Positions 17,804 through 27,201 are shown, counted from the stretch's first letter. The stretch is DNA of 64,000 nt from B10-G9 sp964627755 (GCA_964627755.1 CAZVIH010000013.1:62001-126000), one strand, 5' to 3'. Numbers and translations: made by a program. The notes: generated from the sequence alone by a model not told the origin.

Positions 17804-19162
17804 TTACACACCAAACAGCTGATGTATTTTTGTTGTTTTAATATTATCCAGAATGAGATGGAGGAAAGTTCTGGTCGCGGTCACGGCAGTAAATAAACTG
17901 ACCAGGACACCGATGGCCAGGGTCAGGGAAAACCCTTTAACAATACTGGCGCCGAAAGTGCTTCCAAACCAGAAAAGGATGGCTGAAGTAATTAAAGTTG
18001 AGGTATTCGAATCCCGGATGGAAGGCCAGGCTCGGTCCCAACCGAGTGATATTGCCTTATGGATAGAGTTACCTTTACGCAGTTCTTCCTTCATCCTTTC
18101 AAAAATAAGCACGTTGGCGTCGACAGCAACGCCGATGCTGAGCACAAAACCGGCAATGCCCGGCAGTGTTAAGGTAACCGGAATCCAGCGGTAGATAGCA
18201 TAGGTCACCATTGCATACAGTATGAGAGCGATATCGGCGATGATACCCGGAAGGCGATAATACAGGGCCATAAAGAGCATGACAACAGCCATTCCAATTA
18301 TCCCGGCCACCAGGCTTTTATCGAGTGAATCTTCTCCTAATGTCGGACCGATTGTTTCGGTTTGGACAACTTTCAAGGGAATAGGCAACGCTCCATAACG
18401 CAACTGGATTGCTAAATTGCTGGCGCTTTCATAGGTGAAATTCCCGCTGATAGATCCCTGTCCAGCAGTAATGGGTTCTTCAATTCGGGGAGCTGAGATC
18501 ACGACATTGTCCAATACAATTGCCAGAAATTCCCCGGTATGTTGGGTTGTATAATCTCTGAAAATCTGGGATCCTTCCGGTGTCAACTCAAAGGCAACAT
18601 GGTATCTGGCAAGGCTGTCCTTGGATACTCCAACCTGCTTGATTGAAGCCCCGGTCATGACTGTATGATATATCAGCCCCTCTGTTGTTGGACTGGCATT
18701 ATCGGCTTGATCACTTGCGGTTTGAGTATCTGTGGTGATAGTAGTGTTGATCAGCTGGGAAACTTCCTGGGAGGACAGATCCCCAAAATCTACAAACTCT
18801 AATAAAGCTGTGTCCTTAATCGTGGTAAGGGCTTGTTCAGGGTCTCGCTGACCTGGTAGTTCGACGAGGATCCGGCGGTCTCCTGCGATCTGCACCACAG
18901 CCTCACTGACTCCTAGGCCATTAACACGGTCTTCGATAATCCGCCGAGCAGTCTCCATATTCTCAGAATTAACTTCTACATCAGGTGGTAAATCTGCTTC
19001 CAGCAGTGCCTGGACACCACCCACTAGATCTAGACCTAATTGGGTTTTGATGTCTTTGTCAAAATTGCCCAGGTGGATTCCCGGGTGATTGGGCAGATTG
19101 ATATAGATCGACAGGGCAAACAGGATGAGTATTGGAATTATCCAGCGGCGATTTTTATTCAT
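17804..19162 (-). CDS. secD: protein translocase subunit SecD
   Basis: A 452-aa SecD, six membrane segments and a periplasmic P1 domain. Signatures are LGLDLVGGVQALLEAD (about residue 42), VNGLGVSEAVVQ, GNFTYESASNLAIQLRYGALP (about 260, split across conserved positions) and the RND segment GVAVDANVLIFERMKEEL (about 353). The P1 head is shorter than in enterobacteria, as in many Gram-positives and Chloroflexota. Ribosome site GGGAGG. No yajC is adjacent. Confidence 0.95.
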   Translation of the reverse strand: MNKNRRWIIPILILFALSIYINLPNHPGIHLGNFDKDIKTQLGLDLVGGVQALLEADLPPDVEVNSENMETARRIIEDRVNGLGVSEAVVQIAGDRRILVELPGQRDPEQALTTIKDTALLEFVDFGDLSSQEVSQLINTTITTDTQTASDQADNASPTTEGLIYHTVMTGASIKQVGVSKDSLARYHVAFELTPEGSQIFRDYTTQHTGEFLAIVLDNVVISAPRIEEPITAGQGSISGNFTYESASNLAIQLRYGALPIPLKVVQTETIGPTLGEDSLDKSLVAGIIGMAVVMLFMALYYRLPGIIADIALILYAMVTYAIYRWIPVTLTLPGIAGFVLSIGVAVDANVLIFERMKEELRKGNSIHKAISLGWDRAWPSIRDSNTSTLITSAILFWFGSTFGASIVKGFSLTLAIGVLVSLFTAVTATRTFLHLILDNIKTTKIHQLFGV

Positions 19163-19519
19163 ACGGTAGGCATTTCCTCCCGAGCCTTCAAAAAATGATC
19201 CAAATAATGCAGGATTGTCTTTCTTCGTATTAACTGACCAGGCAAGTTTATACTCCTTCTTAGCAAGAATGTCAAACTATTGCGTTGTATCGATCTAATC
19301 GTTTTTAACCTGGCATATGTTTTTGACCGGTATTTTATTGGTTGCCTTGAATCTCAACCGGATTAAGCTTTCTTTCATCCTTCAGATGGCTCTGGAGTCA
19401 ATAACAAAACAATAGAGACCCAGGTCAGAATGATCCACCAACCCGCTTACTGTTTGTAATCCACTGGTTCCCAGGCTGATAAAATTCCGTTGGGTGAAAA
19501 TTAATTTACAGGCATCGAT
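19163..19519. other. intergenic region, no gene seen
   Basis: About 357 bases between the start of secD and the stop of the multihaem cytochrome gene. Both strands were read; only short frames without family resemblance were found. It probably holds the secD promoter and the end of the respiratory transcript, but no convincing terminator hairpin was identified. Confidence 0.4.
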
Positions 19520-20743
19520 TTACCTCTCAACCGCATGACACTCATGGCAGTAATGAGATTCCTGCAGTTCTGGATCCTGGCCGCAGTTTGTACCAGCTAC
19601 TGGTCGAAAAACAAACTGCTGCCCAGTAGCTTTTCCAAAGAGTTCGTATGTTCCATCTGGTAATCTGCGTATATTCCAGAGGGGCTCTCCTTTCTCGGTT
19701 TCAAGGATCGTATCACCGATTTTTAAGTCGATGACCGGATTTAAAGCCGCATATCCCAGAGCTGGATCATTCCCGTTTTCTATGGTGTGGATTTTTGGTA
19801 AATCTGAAAGCGTTCCATGGCAGGTTAGGCATTGCACGTATTGGATCTCTGCCTGGTTGTTATGAATGTCGCCATCTCCCATAGCTTCGAATCGAGTGTG
19901 GCAATCGATGCAGTCTAAAGTGTATTCGCAGCGCACAAATTGGGCAATTGGCTGATAATATTCGTGAAACCTGCCTGTATATTGATCCTCTCGCTGATGG
20001 AATTTCATATCCAGCAGACTGTAATTTCCCCTGTTGTGACAGGTATTGCATTGTGTATAAGGCATGGCGGTAGTGAGCGAGTGCGTTTCTTCTCCCTCGG
20101 AATTCAGGGGCGAATGGCAGGCTGCGCAGCCAGTAAATCTGGAAAAATCCTCATCAGGGAGGGGATTGGCAGATAGATGGCAATATAGACAATTATCTGC
20201 AAAGGATATCAGACTCGATTGTGTTTCTTGCGCTGGATTAAAAGCTGACAGCGATGAGATTTGTGTTGCTGATTGGTGATCTTTTATGGCCAGGATGCCC
20301 ATCTGGGCCTTGAGGTCTTGCTGGGCACCAAAGGAATACCTGACGCTGGCGATGGCACCGGCATAGGTAGTCTGGATGCTGGTTAACACCCTTTGAATGT
20401 GATTGAGATCGTCCGTTTCAGGACCGCTGTGACAGGCATCTCCACCGCAGGATTGCTCCACAACCATTAAATCTGATGGGTTCTTTCCGCCCCTCATCGT
20501 GCTGTGGGCCAGGGATGGATCAAGAGCCAATCTTTGACCCCCGTGGCAAATCACACAACCGAAGACTTCTACTGGATGAGAGCTGCTGATTTCGGGTAAT
20601 TCTTGATGACAGGTCAAGCAGTATTCGACATTTCCAGACATGGACGGGATTAACTCGATTGGATCTGGTCGCCGGTTTTCAAGCCAGATCAAAAAGAATA
20701 ATCCCAAGAGAAAAATCAAGGAAGCCGCAAATCGCTTTTCCAT
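19520..20743 (-). CDS. membrane-anchored multihaem cytochrome c
   Basis: A 407-aa protein with one N-terminal membrane anchor (residues 5-22) and a periplasmic or outward-facing remainder. Eight CXXCH haem motifs are visible: CLTCH, CVICH, CLYCH, CAACH, CNTCH, CIDCH, CLTCH and CHECH. A ninth site reads CGGDACH, a CX4CH spacing that may bind an extra haem. It starts four bases after the cytochrome b stop, so the two are coupled. It probably passes electrons between the cytochrome b and a soluble partner or the reductase. I could not match it to a named multihaem family. Confidence 0.88.
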   Translation of the reverse strand: MEKRFAASLIFLLGLFFLIWLENRRPDPIELIPSMSGNVEYCLTCHQELPEISSSHPVEVFGCVICHGGQRLALDPSLAHSTMRGGKNPSDLMVVEQSCGGDACHSGPETDDLNHIQRVLTSIQTTYAGAIASVRYSFGAQQDLKAQMGILAIKDHQSATQISSLSAFNPAQETQSSLISFADNCLYCHLSANPLPDEDFSRFTGCAACHSPLNSEGEETHSLTTAMPYTQCNTCHNRGNYSLLDMKFHQREDQYTGRFHEYYQPIAQFVRCEYTLDCIDCHTRFEAMGDGDIHNNQAEIQYVQCLTCHGTLSDLPKIHTIENGNDPALGYAALNPVIDLKIGDTILETEKGEPLWNIRRLPDGTYELFGKATGQQFVFRPVAGTNCGQDPELQESHYCHECHAVER

Positions 20744-20747
20744 AAAA

Positions 20748-21773
20748 TTAAAGTGCTCTGATGGTCAGAATCAATATGATCACTACAACCAAAATTACAG
20801 TAACCTGTGCAAGCCTACCGCTGGGGGCAAACCAATTACCAGCCTCCCGGGCATCTGGCCGGGGGAAAATATATGGAGTTACCGCTAGAATCCCAAAGAA
20901 TAATAAAGGAATGAGTACCCCGAAAATAAGCGGGTTTCCGTAACGAAGTAGTTCCTGGATCCAGAGAAAGAACCAGGGAGCTTTAATTAACAGGGGGCTG
21001 AGGAATGCATCCGTAATCGGTGGTCCAATAGGAGCCGGGAACAAACCTGAAAGCAATATCAAGAATATCCCTCCGTAAAACATTGCCAGGACCTCGAGGT
21101 TAACCAGCTCGAATCGAGAAATCCGTGACGATTTCTGATTTGGTTTTGGGGGAGGTGCAGCAATACCCCCATCCCGCCTGACGCGAAATATGTGCCAGAT
21201 CACCAATCCGCTAGCGATTAAAGCAAGCCCATAACAATGCCAGGCAAAAAAGCGGAGCAGGGTTATATTTCCCGGTTGGGGTCCGCCAACCACGAATCCG
21301 TAGATACTTTCCCCTATCAAGGGTATGGTTTTTATAAGGTTTGTCCCGGTAATCAAAGCCCACTGGATACCAATATCCCAGCGAAGAATATAACCGGAAA
21401 AATCCAGCAGGACTGCCAGAACAAACAATCCGGTTCCCAGTAAATAATTAAATCTGCGTGGTGGTGCATAGGCTCCGGTAAAGATGACCCTGAGGAAATG
21501 AAGCCCGGTGATGATCAATAACAACTGACCAGCCCAAAAATGAAGATTGCGGATAAACCCGCCCAGGGGGACAAGGTAGGTGATAGTCTGGACAGATAAA
21601 GCCGCCTGGTCTGTGGTTGGAATATAATAAAACATTTCCAGAATACCAGAGACTCCCAATACAATTGATAAAAATACTGCCAACCCGCCAGTTCCAAATG
21701 TGTAACTGAAACGGGCCTGTCTTTGGGGTATTGTTGTTGGATGCAGGTGGTGAAAAAAAGATGGACGAGGCAT
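20748..21773 (-). CDS. cytochrome b (b6-like, fused with a subunit IV-like C-terminus)
   Basis: About 341 aa with eight membrane segments. Haem-ligand histidines are spaced H-x13-H in the second helix (LHFW...GLHFLR) and H-x14-H in the fourth (WHCYG...WHIFR), the cytochrome b6 pattern. The C-terminal half resembles subunit IV, but the PEWY motif of the quinol-oxidation site is replaced by APWF within KAPWFFLWIQ (about residue 260). No Rieske protein is encoded nearby. The start is taken at the ATG at 21773; an upstream TTG at 21806 is possible. It probably exchanges electrons between quinol and the multihaem cytochromes. Confidence 0.88.
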   Translation of the reverse strand: MPRPSFFHHLHPTTIPQRQARFSYTFGTGGLAVFLSIVLGVSGILEMFYYIPTTDQAALSVQTITYLVPLGGFIRNLHFWAGQLLLIITGLHFLRVIFTGAYAPPRRFNYLLGTGLFVLAVLLDFSGYILRWDIGIQWALITGTNLIKTIPLIGESIYGFVVGGPQPGNITLLRFFAWHCYGLALIASGLVIWHIFRVRRDGGIAAPPPKPNQKSSRISRFELVNLEVLAMFYGGIFLILLSGLFPAPIGPPITDAFLSPLLIKAPWFFLWIQELLRYGNPLIFGVLIPLLFFGILAVTPYIFPRPDAREAGNWFAPSGRLAQVTVILVVVIILILTIRAL

Positions 21774-21808
21774 TGTGATGCGGATTTCCTCGATGCGCTG
21801 GATCAATA

Positions 21809-22426
21809 TTATTTTAAGGAGTGACCTTGTACCGAATAATAAGAAAAACCGGCACAGGCCTTACAAAGGACCTTTCCGTTTTGGAGTACCTCTCGCTGGT
21901 TCATGATTTCTTCCCCACAAATTTGGCAATTGGTCCGTAGACCAGCTTTGCTGATGATGTCACTGATCGGTGTACAAAGATCAACCTGCTGTTGGGAAAA
22001 AAGCAATTCATCGGGAATCAACTGATATCCTACCAATTGGGTCTGCCATCGGCTTTCCTCATCAGGCGCATAGACCTTCGCGAGGGAACGGATTTCGGAT
22101 TGAGGAGCAAGGCGAATGCATTCTCCTGTGATAGTATCCACGAAGGTTGCGGCTACTTTTCCAAAATCGTTTACACGGAGTGTTCGCCGTCCAACCCAAC
22201 ATCCCGTTGCCGCACTGATTCCACTTGCAAAACAACCATCAGTTTCAACAATGGTCAGGAGCCGTTTATCTATTTGAGGAAGTTCGAGGTCCAGCAAGGT
22301 ACCAGCAAACATTCCCATTCGGACCCCGAGTACTTGTCGCGGACAGACACCTAAGTGCCAGGAAACCGATTCGGATAACAACTTCTCAAACTTTTCAGTA
22401 GCAATTATTTTTAACATAGGCATCAT
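21809..22426 (-). CDS. FmdE-family protein with C-terminal zinc finger
   Basis: A 205-aa FmdE-type protein. The N-terminal domain has the family signatures HLGVCPRQVLGVRMG (about residue 23), IVETDGCFASGISAATGC (about 60) and a GKVAATFVD strand; the C-terminus is a four-cysteine treble-clef-like finger (CQICGEEI ... CKACAG, about 167-195). FmdE was named after formylmethanofuran dehydrogenase, but homologues occur widely beside molybdo-enzymes, where their role is unclear. Here it lies between the NrfD subunit and cytochrome b, so it may help assemble or regulate the molybdopterin reductase. Confidence 0.88.
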   Translation of the reverse strand: MMPMLKIIATEKFEKLLSESVSWHLGVCPRQVLGVRMGMFAGTLLDLELPQIDKRLLTIVETDGCFASGISAATGCWVGRRTLRVNDFGKVAATFVDTITGECIRLAPQSEIRSLAKVYAPDEESRWQTQLVGYQLIPDELLFSQQQVDLCTPISDIISKAGLRTNCQICGEEIMNQREVLQNGKVLCKACAGFSYYSVQGHSLK

Positions 22427-22453
22427 TTATTACATAAGGGTTAATAGGTCGTA

Positions 22454-23629
22454 TTATTCAACACCCCCTTCTGAAATTTCAGCAGAAGGGAGAGTTTTAA
22501 TACGCTTTTCGGTTTCCTCAAAAATGGGGAAGTAAAGAGAAACCAGTGTGAATACCAGGATAACTCCAGACAGCACTCCTGCCAGAATTATTACCTCTGC
22601 TGCGGTCGGGATGTATGTATATCCTTCCACAGGTTTCATCCCCCACCAGGATGAATTAAAACGGTTGAAGGATATACCAAGGATCAGGCATGTGGCGCTG
22701 ACAAGTGAACCAAATCGGCTCTGACGGATTTTTCGGATCGAAAAAAGAACTATCGGAAGGATTACTCCAATCATTAATTCGAGTATAAACAGAACACTGT
22801 ATTTTCCGCTGCTGAAAACAAGGTTTTGTTCATTGGTTGCGAATAACTCTCCAATTTTGGCAGCCAGGTAAATACCCATTATCCAGGGGATAAAACGTCC
22901 CAGTTTTTCAACAAGTTTTTGGTTCAGACTGCGTCCAAAGACCCAGTAGCTGACAGTTGACCCTGCGATGACCATGGCCACTCCTGATCCGATCGATGAA
23001 ATCCAAAAGAAAACTGGCAATATCATCGAATACCACAATGGATGCAGTCGGTTTGACATGACGATAAAGAGTGTGCCCAGGGATGATTGATGAAGCGTTG
23101 ACAGAGTTACTCCTGCAATTACCATCGGGATAGTCAGCTTCTTTATGATTCGATTTAATCTCTGAAAACGCTGATGTTTCAGGAAGACAGGGCTGAGCTC
23201 ATATACCAAGACAGTTGAGTAAAGCAAAATACACCAGCTTACTTCAAAAAGGGCAGAATGAAGATTGGGATAAATCACAAAGTGGTAGAAACGGTCCCAA
23301 CGTCCCAGGTCCATAAATAATATCACCAGTACAGAGGTATACCCGACTAAACCGGTTAATACTGTCGGGTAGACTGCAGGATGAAACTCTTTCTTCTGTA
23401 AAATATAAACGATAGCGGCCAGGGTAAATGCGCCTCCTGAAAAAGCGACCATAGAGAGGTCAAAACTAATCCATATACCCCATGGATACCCTTTATTGAG
23501 ATTGGTAGTGGCGCCTAATCCCGCATACAGGCGGTAAAGCATTGTCAGGCCGCCAACTGCAACAATCAAAGCCAGAATGAAAACCGCTTTGGGCATTTTG
23601 CGCAGTTCCCCGGTTAATTTCTGGATCAT
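22454..23629 (-). CDS. NrfD/PsrC-type quinone-linked membrane subunit
   Basis: A 391-aa integral membrane protein with about nine to ten hydrophobic segments and no haem motifs, as in NrfD/PsrC. It anchors the FeS and catalytic subunits and takes electrons from menaquinol. An N-terminal GYPWGIWISFDLSMVAFSGG segment (about residue 42) is typical of the family. It overlaps the FeS gene by four bases (ATGA). The set PsrA-PsrB-PsrC is complete with the next two entries. Confidence 0.9.
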   Translation of the reverse strand: MIQKLTGELRKMPKAVFILALIVAVGGLTMLYRLYAGLGATTNLNKGYPWGIWISFDLSMVAFSGGAFTLAAIVYILQKKEFHPAVYPTVLTGLVGYTSVLVILFMDLGRWDRFYHFVIYPNLHSALFEVSWCILLYSTVLVYELSPVFLKHQRFQRLNRIIKKLTIPMVIAGVTLSTLHQSSLGTLFIVMSNRLHPLWYSMILPVFFWISSIGSGVAMVIAGSTVSYWVFGRSLNQKLVEKLGRFIPWIMGIYLAAKIGELFATNEQNLVFSSGKYSVLFILELMIGVILPIVLFSIRKIRQSRFGSLVSATCLILGISFNRFNSSWWGMKPVEGYTYIPTAAEVIILAGVLSGVILVFTLVSLYFPIFEETEKRIKTLPSAEISEGGVE

Positions 23630-24405
23630 GATTGATTCTCCTTCGTCTCTTCAGTGGTTTCATCGTGTTTGTGGTGGGCACTTCCGAAATGTTTAATGGC
23701 AAGGAAAATGCCACTCAATGTCAGAGCTGTTACCCCGGCGACAGTTGGAGTGGTATGAGTTACCTGGCGGTTTGAATAGGCAGTGGAATGGGTTCCAACG
23801 CAGGGGAAGCAGAGCTCATCACAGGATATGGGAGACAGGTAAAGAGAGGATGTGCCCCCGTTCTCGTTTTCTCCATAGATGTGGTCACATAGATCCGGGT
23901 TCTCCACCATTCTTTTCCTGGCTAATTGGAGCATTTCTTCTCGGGTGCCAAACTGGATTGCGCCGGTAAGACAGGTGGCCGCGCAAGCAGGCTCTAGCCC
24001 CCGGTGTAATCGGTCTTCACACATATCACATTTCACGATCAGGGGCAGTTGTTCAGCGAGATTCATATTGGGTACTTCAAAGGGACAGGCATACATGCAG
24101 TACCGGCATCCTATGCAGCGGTGAGCATCATATACCACGATGCCATCTTCGTTTCTCTGGAGTGCGCCAACCGTACAAGCAGATACACAGGACGGATCAT
24201 CACAATGCATGCAATGAAACGGTGCCGTGAATTGGGCTAAATCCGGGAAAGTGCCCATAACACCTGTCCCTTTCATCCAGATCCGTGTGCTCGACATAGA
24301 GACATTATGTTCTGCGCTGCAAGCCACCATACAAGATCGGCAGTCAATACAAAGAGATGCATCGATCAGGAATCCATATTTGCCTTTTTGTATATTTTCT
24401 GACAT
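23626..24405 (-). CDS. four-cluster ferredoxin subunit (PsrB/DmsB-like) with C-terminal anchor
   Basis: The start is set at the ATG at 24405 (AGAGGA in front), giving MSENIQKGKYGF and 259 aa; the longer upstream frame overlaps the catalytic gene and lacks family sequence. Cysteine groups for four [4Fe-4S] clusters are visible: CIDCRSCMVAC, CMHCDDPSCVSAC, CIGCRYCMYAC and CDMCEDRL...CAATC. A hydrophobic segment near the end (VAGVTALTLSGIFLAI, about 217) is an extra membrane anchor. It carries electrons from the NrfD subunit to the molybdopterin subunit, five bases downstream of the latter. Confidence 0.93.
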   Translation of the reverse strand: MSENIQKGKYGFLIDASLCIDCRSCMVACSAEHNVSMSSTRIWMKGTGVMGTFPDLAQFTAPFHCMHCDDPSCVSACTVGALQRNEDGIVVYDAHRCIGCRYCMYACPFEVPNMNLAEQLPLIVKCDMCEDRLHRGLEPACAATCLTGAIQFGTREEMLQLARKRMVENPDLCDHIYGENENGGTSSLYLSPISCDELCFPCVGTHSTAYSNRQVTHTTPTVAGVTALTLSGIFLAIKHFGSAHHKHDETTEETKENQS

Positions 24406-24410
24406 CGTGA

Positions 24411-26615
24411 TCAATCCTCTTTTTGGATTTTCTCTTTTCTGATGGTTACACAGGTTTGGCTCAGAGCCTGCCCGCCGCTGATGGGGTCCGTGAAAGTGAC
24501 GTGCAATTCTGAATCGCTGGCGCCGTTGGCATATGCTGTCCTTAAACCTTTGGAACGATGGCCATAACCAAAAGCCATAAAAGCGCAATCAGAGCGGATT
24601 GCTTCAGTAACCAGGGCCTGAACTACAACCTCTCCCACAGGGCTTGTCACCCGGACATAATCATCTGTCTTTATATTTCGCTCCGCTGCAGTTGATGTGT
24701 GCAGCCAAATCCGGGGTTTGTCCTCATATTTGTGAAGGAGTTGATTGTTTTGAGTGGCTGACTGTGTGTGCTGTCCCACTTTACCCGATAACAAATAAAG
24801 TTCACCCTCTGCGGGAAGAGGGGGGTCTTCCCAGGTGGGCCAGGGTGAGAAACCGGCTCGCTCCAAGGTCTCAGAATAGATTTCAATCTTTCCGGTTGGT
24901 GTGTTAAAAACGATTTCTTTCCCGTTACCCGGCGCGGTTTCAGGTTTAATAACCCCGTTTTTTGATAGGGTGTCGAGCGATGCGCCCAGCGGCGCTAATT
25001 GCTGGCGAAGATAATCTTGTTCGTCCTGGTATTGGAAGTATTCATCCAGCCCCAGACGTTTACCAAGTTCTTTGTAAATCCAGAGTGCAGAATGGGTATC
25101 ACCCTGGGGTTCAATGACTGGCTGGCGGATAAATACTTCATCACCTACTACATGCAGCGGATCATAGCGTTCCAGGTAGGAACTTTCAGGCAGTACCACG
25201 TCAGCATACCAGGAAGTATCGTTCATGATCACATCAACAACGGCAATGAAATCCATTTTTTCCATTGCCCGTAAGGTGCGGTTGCGATCGGGTATGGACT
25301 GGACTGGATTTTGACGTGAGACAAACCAGCCATGGGCCTGATAAGGCTCCCCGCTAAGAATGGCTTCTCGCATCTCCTGGAAAACACCAAGTTTAAAAGG
25401 TACCAGGGGGTACTTCCAGGGAACGCCGTCCAATCTCTTAGCAGCTGTGCGGGGATAAGCTGGTTGGGATGGTTTTCCCAAACGAACGCTGCTGGCTTCC
25501 GGGCTTTCTGCTCCCAGGCATCCACCTGGTGTCAGAATATTCCCGCTGAGTGCGTTTAAGGTTGCGATAGCGCGTTCAGTTTGGAATGAATTGACGAAAT
25601 TTGAGGTCCGCCAACCAGGATGAGCCATCGCGTTTTGTTTGGCGGCGGCATATTCACGAGCAATTCGATCAATGGTTGCGGCGGGGACACCAGTGATTCC
25701 CTCTGCCCATTCAGGAGTATATTTCTGAAATACTTCCGGCATTTCATCACAGTGGTCTACATATTGGCGGACAAACTCGCAGTCAGCCAATTCTTCACTG
25801 ACAATTACCTGGATCATGGCCAATAAAAAGGCCGCATCAGTACCGGGCCGGATGGGTATCCACTCCTCGGCTTTTGCAGCTGTTTTGGTAAAACGTGGAT
25901 CCAGGTAGACAAGCTTGGCTCCGCGCTTGATGGCGTGGATCAGCTCGCCTGTTTCAGAGGTGGAAATCGCTTCGGCAAGATTACGACCAGTAAGCAGGAT
26001 AAAGTCCACGTCATCGTAATTCCGGCTAGGTTCCTCAATCCCATAGGTTAGAAGAAACGCAGTAACCATCGAGTTAAAACACAAACTTCGCTGAGTACCG
26101 TAGTTCGGGGAGCCGTAAGCGTAGAGCAAATTCTCAAATTGTGTTTGAGAGAGATTGTGAGTAGAAGAGAAGATCATTGCTTCAGGACCATATTGGTTTT
26201 TTATAGAAAGCATCTTCTCGGCAGTAATATCCAGGGCTTCATCCCAGGACGTTTTGCGGAATTTCCCTTCCCCGCGTTTGCCTACCCGCACCAGGGGCTG
26301 AAGAACCCGATCGGGATCGTAGGTTGTCATCAGGCCAGATTGGCCTCGAGCGCATAACCGGCCTTTGGAATGCGGATGATCAGGATTTCCTTCCAACTTA
26401 ACCACTCGTCCATTTTGTACTTTGGCTAAAACACCACAGCGCCAAACACACATCTCACAGAGAGTGTGTATATAGCCATTACCTTGGGAATCGATGAAAC
26501 CTGATTTAGCAGCAGACGAAATTACTTCAGGAGGTATAAACGAGCCTAAAGCCAATGCCCCTGCAGTATTTCCGGTAATCTTTAAGAAATCTCGGCGAGA
26601 AATATTATTGTTCAT
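24411..26615 (-). CDS. molybdopterin oxidoreductase, Psr/Phs-like catalytic subunit
   Basis: A 734-aa bisMGD enzyme with a Tat signal (SRRDFLKITG, residues 5-14), so it is exported folded. A [4Fe-4S] site CEMCVWRCGV...LCARG follows. The probable Mo ligand is the Cys of SPNYGTQRSLCFNS (about residue 180), as in polysulfide and thiosulfate reductases. Acceptors of this subfamily include polysulfide, thiosulfate, tetrathionate, arsenate and selenium oxyanions; the sequence alone does not decide. The YeeE/YedE neighbours favour a sulfur or selenium species. Confidence 0.92.
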   Translation of the reverse strand: MNNNISRRDFLKITGNTAGALALGSFIPPEVISSAAKSGFIDSQGNGYIHTLCEMCVWRCGVLAKVQNGRVVKLEGNPDHPHSKGRLCARGQSGLMTTYDPDRVLQPLVRVGKRGEGKFRKTSWDEALDITAEKMLSIKNQYGPEAMIFSSTHNLSQTQFENLLYAYGSPNYGTQRSLCFNSMVTAFLLTYGIEEPSRNYDDVDFILLTGRNLAEAISTSETGELIHAIKRGAKLVYLDPRFTKTAAKAEEWIPIRPGTDAAFLLAMIQVIVSEELADCEFVRQYVDHCDEMPEVFQKYTPEWAEGITGVPAATIDRIAREYAAAKQNAMAHPGWRTSNFVNSFQTERAIATLNALSGNILTPGGCLGAESPEASSVRLGKPSQPAYPRTAAKRLDGVPWKYPLVPFKLGVFQEMREAILSGEPYQAHGWFVSRQNPVQSIPDRNRTLRAMEKMDFIAVVDVIMNDTSWYADVVLPESSYLERYDPLHVVGDEVFIRQPVIEPQGDTHSALWIYKELGKRLGLDEYFQYQDEQDYLRQQLAPLGASLDTLSKNGVIKPETAPGNGKEIVFNTPTGKIEIYSETLERAGFSPWPTWEDPPLPAEGELYLLSGKVGQHTQSATQNNQLLHKYEDKPRIWLHTSTAAERNIKTDDYVRVTSPVGEVVVQALVTEAIRSDCAFMAFGYGHRSKGLRTAYANGASDSELHVTFTDPISGGQALSQTCVTIRKEKIQKED

Positions 26616-26649
26616 GACCTGTCTCTTTGAGCATAATTAATCCATTATC

Positions 26650-27201
26650 TTATTCAAGGTCTTTCTTGCGCTGCATACCGGCCCGATCAATCAGATAAAA
26701 CAGTAATAGAGCCATCAGGGAGAACAGGAGAATGAATAAAAATGGACTGACATTCCATAATTCTGGGATGACGATATTTCCGTAATTCGCAAAAGCAGAA
26801 ATTTTTGGAAAGATTTGTTGATAGGTCAGGCCATAAATCACTGCGCCTGCGAGAAATCCAAGTAAACCAGGGATAATATAATCTATTTTTCCTTCACCGC
26901 ACCCGGCGGCGCATGTACCCGGTCAATACCCGGTAAGGGCCATTCCTATGCCGAATATCAAACCGCCAACAAGATTGCCAACCAGGTAAGTTGAGGGGAC
27001 ATTTGGAAAAGAAATCCAGCCCAATCCGCGAAGTAAGTAGAGTCCACTCATGGCCACTACCAGTGCTGTCATCATAAACTTGAGGACGGCCAGATCGGTA
27101 AAACGAAAGACATTTACAATTTTATGGTATTTGGTCAATCCTGCTTTGTTGAGCGATAGGCCAAATAGAAGACCTAAAAATATGGGGGCTATGATCGACA
27201 T
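26650..27201 (-). CDS. YeeE/YedE-family permease half with in-frame UGA (candidate selenoprotein)
   Basis: The frame from the ATG at 27201 (AGGAAGAGG in front) reads to GIGMALTGY, meets TGA at 26923-26925, and continues as PGTCAAGCGEGKIDYIIPG to a stop at 26650: 183 aa in all. In this family the motif is normally GYCPGT, so the TGA occupies the conserved Cys (residue 93). Two more cysteines follow (pattern U-x3-C-x3-C). About four membrane segments. A SECIS-like hairpin follows at the right distance. YeeE/YedE proteins import thiosulfate; a YedE branch is linked to selenium. The alternative is a nonsense mutation, but the frame after the TGA is fully conserved. Confidence 0.88.
26895..26925 (-). 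promoter_or_regulatory. UGA codon with SECIS-like hairpin in the YeeE/YedE gene
   Basis: On the minus strand the TGA (26925-26923) is followed by 17 bases and a 5-base loop CGGGT (26905-26901), closed by six pairs including one G-U: CGCCGC (26911-26906) with GCGGTG (26900-26895). The loop carries the GGU that bacterial SelB recognises, and the spacing differs by only one base from the fdhA element in this window. Confidence 0.7.

Noticed and set aside
19380..19520. A small protein frame downstream of the multihaem cytochrome on the minus strand
   Set aside because: An open stretch of about 40 codons exists without start codon, ribosome site or family resemblance.
26650..26841. A separate 63-aa membrane protein downstream of a truncated YeeE
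   Set aside because: Family sequence is continuous through the TGA and the 63-aa frame is its C-terminal end, so one UGA-containing gene is the better call.
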